From Streptomyces sp. NBC_00083 (lineage in GTDB: Bacteria > Actinomycetota > Actinomycetes > Streptomycetales > Streptomycetaceae): DNA of 64,000 bases. The notes under the pieces were generated by a model. The model was not told the origin of the DNA and did no database searches. It saw only the letters and a program-made list of their open reading frames with translations. Positions 45,685-52,527 of the stretch are shown one piece after another (within the stretch, counting starts at the first letter, position 1; each line of letters starts with the position of its first letter). The stretch covers positions 1,612,001-1,676,000 of the forward strand of contig NZ_JAPELY010000002.1 of the NCBI RefSeq assembly GCF_026343295.1. The letters are read 5' to 3'. The translations under genes and the position numbers were made by a program.

Positions 45685-46562
45685 GCGACGAGTCCACCGA
45701 GCGTATCTATGCTCGGACCGTGAGGTCACCCTGGCGTGAGATCGTCAGTCACCGTTGGTCAGCGACGAACGACTGGGCGCTGGTGCTCAGGGACCCGGCT
45801 GGGGAGTATTACCTTCTGGGGCATCGTGGAGATCCGGAGGACACCCGGCCTCACCTGCCCGTCTCAGACGATGCTCCGGCTCCCAGACTGGGCGGAAAGT
45901 TCACCGAAGTGTTCCGGGTGGATACGGCAGAGCATGTGGACACGCAGGCGGTGGGCCTTCCCACGGTGTACGGGAGGGAATCCGTGGATCTGTGGGTCTC
46001 GTGGTGGGTCCACGATCCTGTCCGCGTCGTGTGTACACGGACCATATACGGATGGCAGGTGGTTCGAGCTCGCCTCACCAGCGCCCTCCACTACTTGGCC
46101 AAAGCTCAGACGGCCGCCGGCAATGGGTTGGGTGCTCCAGAGATCATGCAGCATCTCGGAGTGCCGCAGCGCCTGGATGAGGGGCTGAGCTTTCGGGTGT
46201 TCGACGTCCGACTCAGGGGCACGGGCGAGGAGCTGCTCCTTGGTCAGGATCAGGGTGAGGGGGTCACATATTCTTGGACGAACAGCGGCCGCGGCGAGTA
46301 CGAGTTCTGTCTGCAGGCACTTCATGCCGGGCCGGTGTCGCTGGCGGCGTTGTGGCTGCTGAGGCACCCCGACCAAGTGCCGCAGGTCCTGGACTGGGCG
46401 GTTGATCATCAGGCCCTGCTGAGTCCTCCGCGTACTGACTGGCAGGAGGAATTGGCGGCGCTGCTGGGAACGCTGACAGATCAGGAACGCAAGGAGATTT
46501 CCTATCTCTTGCGCGATCGGATATCCGCGCTCGGTCGCCCGGTTCCCGGGACGCCTGCGTAG
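45681..46562 (+). CDS. Unknown protein with possible SPFH/band-7-like domain
   Basis: 293 residues, ATG overlapping the previous stop. No sure family. The segment SVDLWVSWWVHDPVRVV near residue 98 resembles the V-x-W-x-V-x-DP core of SPFH/prohibitin-like domains, and EGLSFRVFDVRLRG near residue 172 fits the end of such a domain. No transmembrane helix is seen, so if SPFH-like it would be soluble. The C-terminal 90 residues are helical. Third and last gene of the first island operon, closed by a strong terminator. Function unknown. Confidence 0.55.
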   Translation: MSDESTERIYARTVRSPWREIVSHRWSATNDWALVLRDPAGEYYLLGHRGDPEDTRPHLPVSDDAPAPRLGGKFTEVFRVDTAEHVDTQAVGLPTVYGRESVDLWVSWWVHDPVRVVCTRTIYGWQVVRARLTSALHYLAKAQTAAGNGLGAPEIMQHLGVPQRLDEGLSFRVFDVRLRGTGEELLLGQDQGEGVTYSWTNSGRGEYEFCLQALHAGPVSLAALWLLRHPDQVPQVLDWAVDHQALLSPPRTDWQEELAALLGTLTDQERKEISYLLRDRISALGRPVPGTPA

Positions 46563-46580
46563 GTCAATACGTACGAATCA

Positions 46581-46625
46581 ATGGGTGAGCGTGTCGCCTC
46601 GGGGCGCCACGCTCACCCATTTTTG
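46581..46625 (+). terminator. Strong intrinsic terminator after the first island operon
   Basis: ATGGGTGAGCGTG (46581-46593) pairs perfectly with CACGCTCACCCAT (46608-46620). The loop contains a further four-pair stem capped by TCGG. TTTTT follows. It lies 19 bases after the stop at 46562 and separates the two operons of the island. Confidence 0.9.
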
Positions 46626-46733
46626 TGTGCTCCACCAGCCTCTCTTCCTCAGGTGATCAGCGTCACGCATTTTCTGGTCCGGGGGAACGGACGCATCGAC
46701 AAGTGTGCGGAACTATCGTTCTGTCCGAGAGGT

Positions 46734-46760
46734 GAACACCCTCGCTGTTCGAGGGTGTTC
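46734..46760 (+). promoter_or_regulatory. 11-base perfect inverted repeat upstream of the 78-residue protein
   Basis: GAACACCCTCG (46734-46744) and CGAGGGTGTTC (46750-46760) flank a five-base spacer. It ends 21 bases before ATG 46782 and just ahead of the GAGGGG ribosome site. Its position mirrors the hairpin at 42545 before the first operon, though the sequence differs. Operator or 5'-UTR hairpin. Confidence 0.55.
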
Positions 46761-46781
46761 AGATCATGAAGGCAGAGGGGT

Positions 46782-47018
46782 ATGGGCAAAGATGAGAGCC
46801 GTGATGTGGACAATGTCATTGCATTTCGCCGATCGCAACGGGAGGAAGATGCGAAACCTGTGGGTCGAGAGGGGGGCCTTAAGGCGGATCCTCTTCCTGT
46901 GATGGTCTTGACTGCCGAACATGGAGTCATCAATACGGGTGTCGTTCACGGCGGTCAGCATGTCACCTCCATTGAGTTTTCCCCAGGGTCCGGCGGGGGT
47001 AGCCACGATGAAGTCTGA
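46782..47018 (+). CDS. 78-residue protein carrying the VNTG motif
   Basis: ATG with GAGGGG six bases upstream. The N-terminal half is charged (ESRDVDNVIAFRRSQREED) and the C-terminal half carries GVINTGVVHGGQHV at residues 48-61. No other domain is present. It overlaps the next gene by 11 bases. In an amyloid-type signalling model, a small protein that is mostly motif would be a seed, adaptor or inhibitor for the large protein encoded next to it. The gene is believable because start, ribosome site, overlap and motif all agree. Confidence 0.7.
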   Translation: MGKDESRDVDNVIAFRRSQREEDAKPVGREGGLKADPLPVMVLTAEHGVINTGVVHGGQHVTSIEFSPGSGGGSHDEV

Positions 47019-49038
47019 GACGCCTGCGCCAACTGACCTCGACGCGCTCGTTGCCGCCTTAGCCGGCAGGGAGATGGTGGTCGTGGCTCCGCACGGCACG
47101 GTCAATACCGGTCTCGTGGCCGGCGATCAGCGGCAGGTTGTGTGCACCCCGACCGGTCGCGACCGGCCCGCGGGGCCGCTGCGACAGGGCCCTGTGCGGG
47201 CGGAGTACCTCAAGGCGGCCAGACGGTGCTTTGTGCCGCCGCCCTCCTTCGCAGACGGACTCGCGATACTCGACTCTGGTGTCGCGGTGCTCGTCGGAGA
47301 GCGGGGAACAGGGCGTGAGTCGCACGCTCTCAATCTCTTGGCTCACGGTAGTGATAACCCTGTACTGGTCCAGGTCGACGGGGCTGTCAATATTTCCCGA
47401 TGGGCGCCACGAACCCAGGGGGTGCAGGGCTACCTGATGATGGAGCCCCGTGATCCGTTCGCGCTCAGGGCGTGGGACCTGTCCCGCTTGGAGGAGCCCC
47501 TAGCCAAGGCGGGGGCGCGTCTGGTGATCGTGCTGGCCGACGCTCCAGGGCTGGTAGGCACTCTGGGAGACCGTCTGGGGATGTCGATCGTGCGCCACCT
47601 TCCACCCGCGCCGCGCATGGTCTTCACAGCGCATCTCGCGAACGGTTGTTCGGGAGAGGAGAAGCTCTCCCAGTGCTTGGGTGCCCTTGAAGCCGGCCTG
47701 CTCGATGAACTGCTGCCCGACGGCCTGCCGCCTCGCCACGCGGCACGGGCGGCAGCAGCCGTCCTGCGGCGGGGCATCGCGGGCAGGCCCGTCGGATCCC
47801 AGGTCCTGGGCGAGCTTGCCCGATCAGAGGGCCACGAAGTTGTCTACCGGGCTCAGTCGGATCCCATACTCCTCGCCCATCTCCTTTCCGTCTGTGTTTA
47901 CGGAGGGTTGCCCCGCTCCGTGGTGACGGAAGGGGCGGAGGCTCTGCTGCGACTTGCACGGCCCTTGGGGAAGGACATGCCTGTCGCGCTGAGTCCCCGG
48001 GTCCCTTCCACCCGCGACGTCCGCAAGCGTCCCCTGCTCGACACCCTGCGGAGGATCGGCGCGCACTGTGTGCCCTGCGTGAGGGATGACGAGGCCATGG
48101 ACACCGTGTCGTTCTTGTGGCCGTCCATGGGAGAGGCGGTGTGGGAGGCGGTGTGCCGAGATCACGCTGACGTCTTGCCGCTGCTGCATTCCTGGCTGGC
48201 GGTTCCCGATCAGGAAACGGAGCAGATCGAGCGGGCCGGCCGAGCGGTTGCCGCCATCGCGATGGCGACAGGAGGACGGTCAATGGAGCTCCTGCCCAGA
48301 CTGGCATCGGCCCCGTCGCTTCTGGCTCCTCAGGTGGCTGCCTGGTGCCTGGCAACGGTGGCAGACGGCACCCCGGCTGCACGGACAGGAGCTGACCTGC
48401 TCGAACAGTGGAGCGTTTCGACCCAGGCGCCCCTGCGACATGCGGTGGCGTACGCCTGCCACGTCACCCGCGGCGGACTGACGGAAGAACGCGCCCTGTT
48501 GTTGCTGCAACGGCTTGTGGAGACGCTGAGTGATGACGTGGACGATCTGTCTATCGCCATGATCGAGGCCGCACTGGTACAGCGTTTTACGCTGGGCGAT
48601 TCCAGAGCCAGGGCAATCGTCCTGGATCGGATGCGCGACTGGGCAGAGTCCGACGGCGTCCTAGGGCTGCTGGCGGCCATTGCCTTTCCCAGCATGGCAG
48701 GCACAGACCTGAGGTGGTGGAGTGAAGGAATCCTCGCCGATGTCGAATTGACGTCGTGCGCGGTGCAGCTCGCCGGGCACGCCCTGAACGAGTCGTTCAC
48801 ATTCCCGCCGATGCGTGATGCCCTCCTCGCGTGGTGTGACGCGGTGACCGGAGCGGACCACAACACCCGGGCATTGCGCCGGGTCTTCGATGGACTGGTG
48901 GATGCCCGGCAGCCCGGGACCCTGCGATTGCTCCTGGCCATTGATCGGGAGCCGGACGCTGTGCCTGGCAAGGAACTGGCAGCGGGTGCTCTTGCCGATT
49001 GGCGTAGCCAAACCACCCCGACCTCAAACTCTGAATGA
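47008..49038 (+). CDS. Large degenerate P-loop NTPase-like protein with N-terminal VNTG motif (copy 2)
   Basis: 676 residues. Same plan as the protein at 43507: GTVNTGLVAGDQRQV at residues 30-44, a P-loop-like GERGTGRES at 97-105 (lysine lost, and Glu in place of the first Ser/Thr position), LVIVLADA near 172-179 in the Walker B position, and a long helical, repeat-like C-terminal region. The paralogues are clearly diverged at DNA level, so the duplication is old or they were acquired together. A TTA codon lies at 47059. ATG 47008 lies within the end of the preceding small gene. Confidence 0.65.
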   Translation: MKSETPAPTDLDALVAALAGREMVVVAPHGTVNTGLVAGDQRQVVCTPTGRDRPAGPLRQGPVRAEYLKAARRCFVPPPSFADGLAILDSGVAVLVGERGTGRESHALNLLAHGSDNPVLVQVDGAVNISRWAPRTQGVQGYLMMEPRDPFALRAWDLSRLEEPLAKAGARLVIVLADAPGLVGTLGDRLGMSIVRHLPPAPRMVFTAHLANGCSGEEKLSQCLGALEAGLLDELLPDGLPPRHAARAAAAVLRRGIAGRPVGSQVLGELARSEGHEVVYRAQSDPILLAHLLSVCVYGGLPRSVVTEGAEALLRLARPLGKDMPVALSPRVPSTRDVRKRPLLDTLRRIGAHCVPCVRDDEAMDTVSFLWPSMGEAVWEAVCRDHADVLPLLHSWLAVPDQETEQIERAGRAVAAIAMATGGRSMELLPRLASAPSLLAPQVAAWCLATVADGTPAARTGADLLEQWSVSTQAPLRHAVAYACHVTRGGLTEERALLLLQRLVETLSDDVDDLSIAMIEAALVQRFTLGDSRARAIVLDRMRDWAESDGVLGLLAAIAFPSMAGTDLRWWSEGILADVELTSCAVQLAGHALNESFTFPPMRDALLAWCDAVTGADHNTRALRRVFDGLVDARQPGTLRLLLAIDREPDAVPGKELAAGALADWRSQTTPTSNSE

Positions 49039-49050
49039 TCAGGAGGACCC

Positions 49051-49785
49051 ATGTCCCTTCCCCCTCATCCCGGCATCTTCACCGTCGTTGAGCGTCAGTG
49101 CGCAGACAGTGATCCGACTCCACCCTTACGATTCTTCGACAAGTCGGACCTAGGAGTAGAAGGTGTGCCGCTGCCCCTGACACGGGCCCGTCAATTGTTG
49201 TACGACCGCTCCGTGTGTGCCGTGGCACGCGCGCAGCTGTGGCGTCAGATCGCCTCACGTCTCCACGGCGACGCCGATGGTTCTGACTGGCCGACGGCGG
49301 TCGTATGGCTCGGTCTCCCCGGACTGCGCCGCACTGCATTCAACATCACCTGGCGGTGTCGAGCGGAACGGGCCGATGTCGAGGCCGAGCTCATCGCCTG
49401 CTACCTCGAAGCGCTGGGAGAGCTCGAAGAGGAGGACCAGGATCCGGGGGGCAGCGTCCTGCGTACAGCCTGCTCCCGCGCGTGGAACGTCTCGCGTCAG
49501 GTTCGCCTGGTGGTGGCCGTGGACGATGTGGAGAGAGCCGACGGGGCGCCCATCCAAGCCGACCCGCGAGATCACTGGCATGCCGAGTACGATCCCGCAC
49601 CACACCGCCGCGGCCTGGGGGCGTCGCTGCGCATTACGGTTCCGGCTCACCGAGTGGAGGGGATGCGGCTCGGCGCGTTGGCTCAGGCCTGGGGCGTGGC
49701 CGACACGGCCACAGGCGTTGGCTATTCGGGCCGCGGTCGCCAGGTGGCCAGGATCTCACTGCGTCGAGTCCGGGAAGCCGAATGA
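49051..49785 (+). CDS. Hypothetical protein of island operon 2
   Basis: 244 residues, ATG with AGGAGG upstream, 12 bases after the previous gene. Mostly helical N-terminal two thirds (LTRARQLLYDRSVCAVARAQLWRQIASRL, then RADVEAELIACYLEALGELEEED), followed by a basic C-terminal segment. The acidic helix pair slightly recalls sigma-factor region 2-like folds, but I cannot support that. A TTA codon lies at 49126. The stop overlaps the HTH gene, so the two are co-translated and may form a regulatory pair. Confidence 0.6.
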   Translation: MSLPPHPGIFTVVERQCADSDPTPPLRFFDKSDLGVEGVPLPLTRARQLLYDRSVCAVARAQLWRQIASRLHGDADGSDWPTAVVWLGLPGLRRTAFNITWRCRAERADVEAELIACYLEALGELEEEDQDPGGSVLRTACSRAWNVSRQVRLVVAVDDVERADGAPIQADPRDHWHAEYDPAPHRRGLGASLRITVPAHRVEGMRLGALAQAWGVADTATGVGYSGRGRQVARISLRRVREAE

Positions 49786-50054
49786 CCACAGATGCAGGGG
49801 CAGCCCTGACGTTCCGCGAGATCTTCAACCTTCCGGTCAGCGTTGACCTAGGAACGGCGGCCCGAGCCTTCGGAATGTGTCGGAACACCGCCTACCGACT
49901 CGTAGCACAAGGTACTTTCCCCTGCCGCGTGGTTCGGGTCGGTCGGCGTCACCGCGTGCTCACTGTGGAACTTCTGAGCGCGCTGGGCGTTGAGGAACGC
50001 CCGGTCTTCGCCGACGAGGTCGCCGACGGAGTGGCACTTACTCTCTTCGGCTGA
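49782..50054 (+). CDS. Small helix-turn-helix DNA-binding protein (MerR/excisionase-like)
   Basis: 90 residues. A helix-turn-helix is visible at about residues 22-48 (LGTAARAFGMCRNTAYRLVAQG), followed by VVRVGRRHRVLTVELLSALG, the wing region typical of excisionase-type or MerR-like domains. ATG overlaps the preceding stop. Together with the upstream gene it probably regulates the operon; an excisionase role is less likely because no integrase is present. Confidence 0.78.
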   Translation: MTTDAGAALTFREIFNLPVSVDLGTAARAFGMCRNTAYRLVAQGTFPCRVVRVGRRHRVLTVELLSALGVEERPVFADEVADGVALTLFG

Positions 50055-50065
50055 CGTCTGCTCGC

Positions 50066-50096
50066 GCCCTGTCGAAGGCGCGGCCGTCGACAGGGC
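50066..50096 (+). promoter_or_regulatory. 10-base inverted repeat before the NDT-like gene
   Basis: GCCCTGTCGA (50066-50075) and TCGACAGGGC (50087-50096) can form a hairpin with an 11-base loop. It lies in the 80-base gap before the last island gene. It could be a weak terminator/attenuator or an operator. A similar hairpin position is seen before 42587 and 46782. Confidence 0.5.
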
Positions 50097-50134
50097 CCTT
50101 AGTCCCCTCCCCTTTCCTGACCAAGGAGTCAGCC

Positions 50135-51193
50135 ATGCCTACCTGCCTTGCCATATGTGGAAGCACACCTCTCGGTCCGTCCCAGCCGGAGGAACACAGT
50201 TGGTCTGCCATGCTCTACGACGACATCGTGGGCCCCACTTGTGAACAACTCGGTTTCACCCTCCTGCGAGCGGATAAACTCGCCGAGGCAGGACTGCCTG
50301 CGCAGCAATTGCTGCGCATGCTCTCCGAAGTGGACGTCGTCGTGGTGGATCTCAGCGCATCGGACGCAGAACTGTCCTTCGCCCTCGGAGCGCGACACGC
50401 GCTCGGTCGATGTACGGTTCAAGTTGTCGCCGCCGCAGATGAGTTCACAAGTTTTGAAGTGGCGACTCGTGTCCTGCTCCCGTCCCGTTCGGACGACGCG
50501 GCAGCTGTGCGGCAGCATTTGACGGACTTATTGGCGGCGGAAATGCCGTCTGGAGAACAGCATTCGGCTTCGACATCGCCCTCACTCGAGCGGCTGGGGC
50601 CTCAGCCCACCGGGGGCTCGGTAGCCGGAAGCGACGAGGACCTTCCCGGAGTCTTCGACTTGATCGTCGAAGCCGAGGCGCAGCTGGGAGCCCTCTCCGG
50701 TGACATGGCCGACATGGAATCTGCCATGGCGGACCTCGGCGAGATGATGGAACTGATCGCGGAGGACATGGCCCGTGTCAGTCATCCCGGAGCCTCGATG
50801 AGTATGAAGATGTCTGTGGTGAGTCGCCTGGCCAAAGCCATTGACGGGCCCACCATGGACTTGGAGATGTCGGCTCAGCGCTTCGCCGAGCGCATGGGGA
50901 CCAACGTCGGTGCGTTGCGGAGCTTCCTGGAATGGACAGGCAGTGTGCCCCGGTCCGAGTGGCCGGAGGGCGCGGAGGAAGTGCTGGAACAGATGGTAAT
51001 GGCCGCCTGGGAGGTCCGGGGGTTGCCGGCCTCCTTTCAGGAGGGGGTCGCGTTGATCAACATGCTTGGCGCTGCCAGCCGTCACTTGCGGCGGCCCGCG
51101 CGGCGTATAACGACGTCCCTGCAGACCCTCTTTCGTAGTGTGGCCGTCCTGGAAGAACTGCAGGGAATAGCTGCGGCGCTGAAGCAGTCCTGA
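50135..51193 (+). CDS. Nucleoside-2-deoxyribosyltransferase-like (TIR-related) domain protein, candidate effector
   Basis: 352 residues. Residues 5-105 fit the NDT-like Rossmannoid fold seen in conflict systems: DDIVGPTCEQLGFTLLRADK, LLRMLSEVDVVVVDLSASD, ELSFALGARHALGRCTVQVV. The usual catalytic Glu of the Y-E-L-G position is Ala here (F-A-L-G), so enzymatic activity is uncertain; a Glu three residues earlier could substitute. Residues 165-352 are helical, with a likely coiled coil (FDLIVEAEAQLGALSGDMADMESAMADL). A TTA codon lies at 50528. Relatives of this fold act on NAD or nucleotides, so an effector role is plausible but inferred. Confidence 0.65.
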   Translation: MPTCLAICGSTPLGPSQPEEHSWSAMLYDDIVGPTCEQLGFTLLRADKLAEAGLPAQQLLRMLSEVDVVVVDLSASDAELSFALGARHALGRCTVQVVAAADEFTSFEVATRVLLPSRSDDAAAVRQHLTDLLAAEMPSGEQHSASTSPSLERLGPQPTGGSVAGSDEDLPGVFDLIVEAEAQLGALSGDMADMESAMADLGEMMELIAEDMARVSHPGASMSMKMSVVSRLAKAIDGPTMDLEMSAQRFAERMGTNVGALRSFLEWTGSVPRSEWPEGAEEVLEQMVMAAWEVRGLPASFQEGVALINMLGAASRHLRRPARRITTSLQTLFRSVAVLEELQGIAAALKQS

Positions 51194-51267
51194 CCGTGTG
51201 TTCCGCGTGTGCCGGGTGCTCCTGGGGGGCCCGGCCCGCACGGGACTTCAGCGCATCTGTGCTCCCG

Positions 51268-51295
51268 GGCCCGCCCGGGACCGTCCGGGCGGGCC
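51268..51295. terminator. Bidirectional hairpin between island and cchA
   Basis: GGCCCGCCCGG (51268-51278) and CCGGGCGGGCC (51285-51295) form a perfect 11-pair stem with a six-base loop between the convergent genes ending at 51193 and 51318. No U-tract. It marks the right edge of the island. Confidence 0.7.
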
Positions 51296-51317
51296 GTGAG
51301 CGCGGACGCCTGCGGCG

Positions 51318-52265
51318 TCAGGGGCGTGCGGTGAGGTAGCCGCCCATCGACGTGAAGTACTCGGCGGCGGGCAGCTCCTGGCCGTCCTCGGTCCGTACCC
51401 GGGTGATGGCGAGGCCGTGGTTGCGGCCCGTGCGGGCGTCCGCGCCGGCGACGATCACCACGCCGTCGCCCTCGCGGTAGAAGACGCGGCCCGGGGTCCC
51501 GCCGTACAGGCCCTCGGACACGACGGCGCCGAGCACCTCAAGGCGCCTGCCCCGGTGGAAGGTGAAGGCGGTCGGGTAGGGCGCGGACTGGGCGCGGACC
51601 AGCCGCTCCAGCACCTCGGCGGGCCACTCCCAGTTGATCCGGATGTCCTCCTCGGCCCGCTTGTGGAAGAAGCTGGCGCGCGTGCGGTCCTGCTTGACGA
51701 ACTCCGTCTGCCCGGAGGCGATCAGGTCGAGGGCGCCGATGGTGACCGGGGCGATCAGGTCGACCGTCTTGTGGAACAGGTCGGTCGCGGTGTCCCGCGG
51801 GCCGACCGCGACCGCCTCCTGGCGCACGATGTCGCCGGCGTCGAGCACCTCGTCCATCATGTGCGCCGTGACGCCCACTTCGGACTCGCCGTTGATGACG
51901 GCCCAGATCAGCGGCGAGAAGCCGGCGTACTTGGGCAGCAGCGAATCGTGCACGTTGAGGGTGCCGTGCCGGGGCAGCGTGTAGATGCGCGGCGGTATCC
52001 AGGTGCGCCAGTTGTTGGCGACGATGATGTCCGGGTCGGCGTCCTTGAGTCGCTGGAACAGCTCCTCGTCGTCGGGCCGGTTGCGGATGACCACCGGAAC
52101 GCCGTGCTCCTCGGCGAGTTCGGCGACCGAGTCGCTCCAGATCTTCTCGTAGGCGTGCTCGCTCTTGGGGTGCGTCACGACCATCACGACGTCGTGCTCG
52201 GAGTCCAGGAGCGCCTTCAGGGTGCGATGGCCCCAGGTCTGATAGCCGAACATGACGACCCGCAT
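51318..52265 (-). CDS. cchA: N5-hydroxyornithine formyltransferase, CchA
   Basis: 315 residues of the methionyl-tRNA/GART formyltransferase family. Folate-site motif HDSLLPKYAGFSPL near residue 103 and the catalytic-aspartate segment AHMMDEVLDAGDIV near residue 133 are intact. It formylates N5-hydroxyornithine from formyl-tetrahydrofolate to give the hydroxamate of coelichelin. ATG at 52265 with GGAGG eight bases upstream is clearly better than the longer in-frame start at 52292. It is divergent from cchB, as in S. coelicolor. Confidence 0.93.
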   Translation of the reverse strand: MRVVMFGYQTWGHRTLKALLDSEHDVVMVVTHPKSEHAYEKIWSDSVAELAEEHGVPVVIRNRPDDEELFQRLKDADPDIIVANNWRTWIPPRIYTLPRHGTLNVHDSLLPKYAGFSPLIWAVINGESEVGVTAHMMDEVLDAGDIVRQEAVAVGPRDTATDLFHKTVDLIAPVTIGALDLIASGQTEFVKQDRTRASFFHKRAEEDIRINWEWPAEVLERLVRAQSAPYPTAFTFHRGRRLEVLGAVVSEGLYGGTPGRVFYREGDGVVIVAGADARTGRNHGLAITRVRTEDGQELPAAEYFTSMGGYLTARP

Positions 52266-52303
52266 CGGGTTCCTCCTCGAAGAGCGAAACAATCAGAGGT
52301 AAG

Positions 52304-52322
52304 TAAAGCAAGCCTTACCTAA
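52304..52322 (-). promoter_or_regulatory. Iron box upstream of cchA
   Basis: On the minus strand 52304-52322 reads TTAGGTAAGGCTTGCTTTA, about 14 of 19 positions matching the IdeR/DmdR consensus TTAGGTTAGGCTAACCTAA. Placed 40 bases upstream of the cchA start. Expected to repress under iron-replete conditions. Confidence 0.8.
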
Positions 52323-52406
52323 CAACGCAACGAGTCCGATTCCGGGGCCGATTGACCCAGGCCTGGGCAATATGACCCTTATGTCTGGTCGACAGTGCGG
52401 CCCGAA

Positions 52407-52425
52407 TCAGGTTAGCCTCACCTAA
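52407..52425. promoter_or_regulatory. Iron box upstream of cchB
   Basis: Minus-strand TTAGGTGAGGCTAACCTGA is a near-perfect IdeR/DmdR box, about 100 bases before the cchB start. Together with the box at 52304 it serves the divergent cchA/cchB promoters. Confidence 0.88.
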
Positions 52426-52527
52426 GTTCCACTCGCTTCCGGTCCTCGGTGCGCGCCGGGACTCACCCTTTCCCCCACCCCCGACACGACGCCCCACGGG
52501 CGGCTGTCCCGCACGAATGGGAGTGAC

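Noticed and set aside
46563..46781. CRISPR-like or repeat array near the island hairpins
   Set aside because: The two inverted repeats differ in sequence and have no regular spacing; one is a terminator and the other a leader hairpin.
49782..50054. HTH protein as an excisionase of a mobile element
   Set aside because: The fold fits, but no integrase accompanies it and it is translationally coupled to an unrelated gene in the operon.
41575..51317. Integrative element with tRNA attachment site
   Set aside because: No tRNA, integrase, relaxase or matching att repeats found at either edge; the 9-base inverted repeat at 41608/41699 is too weak to claim.
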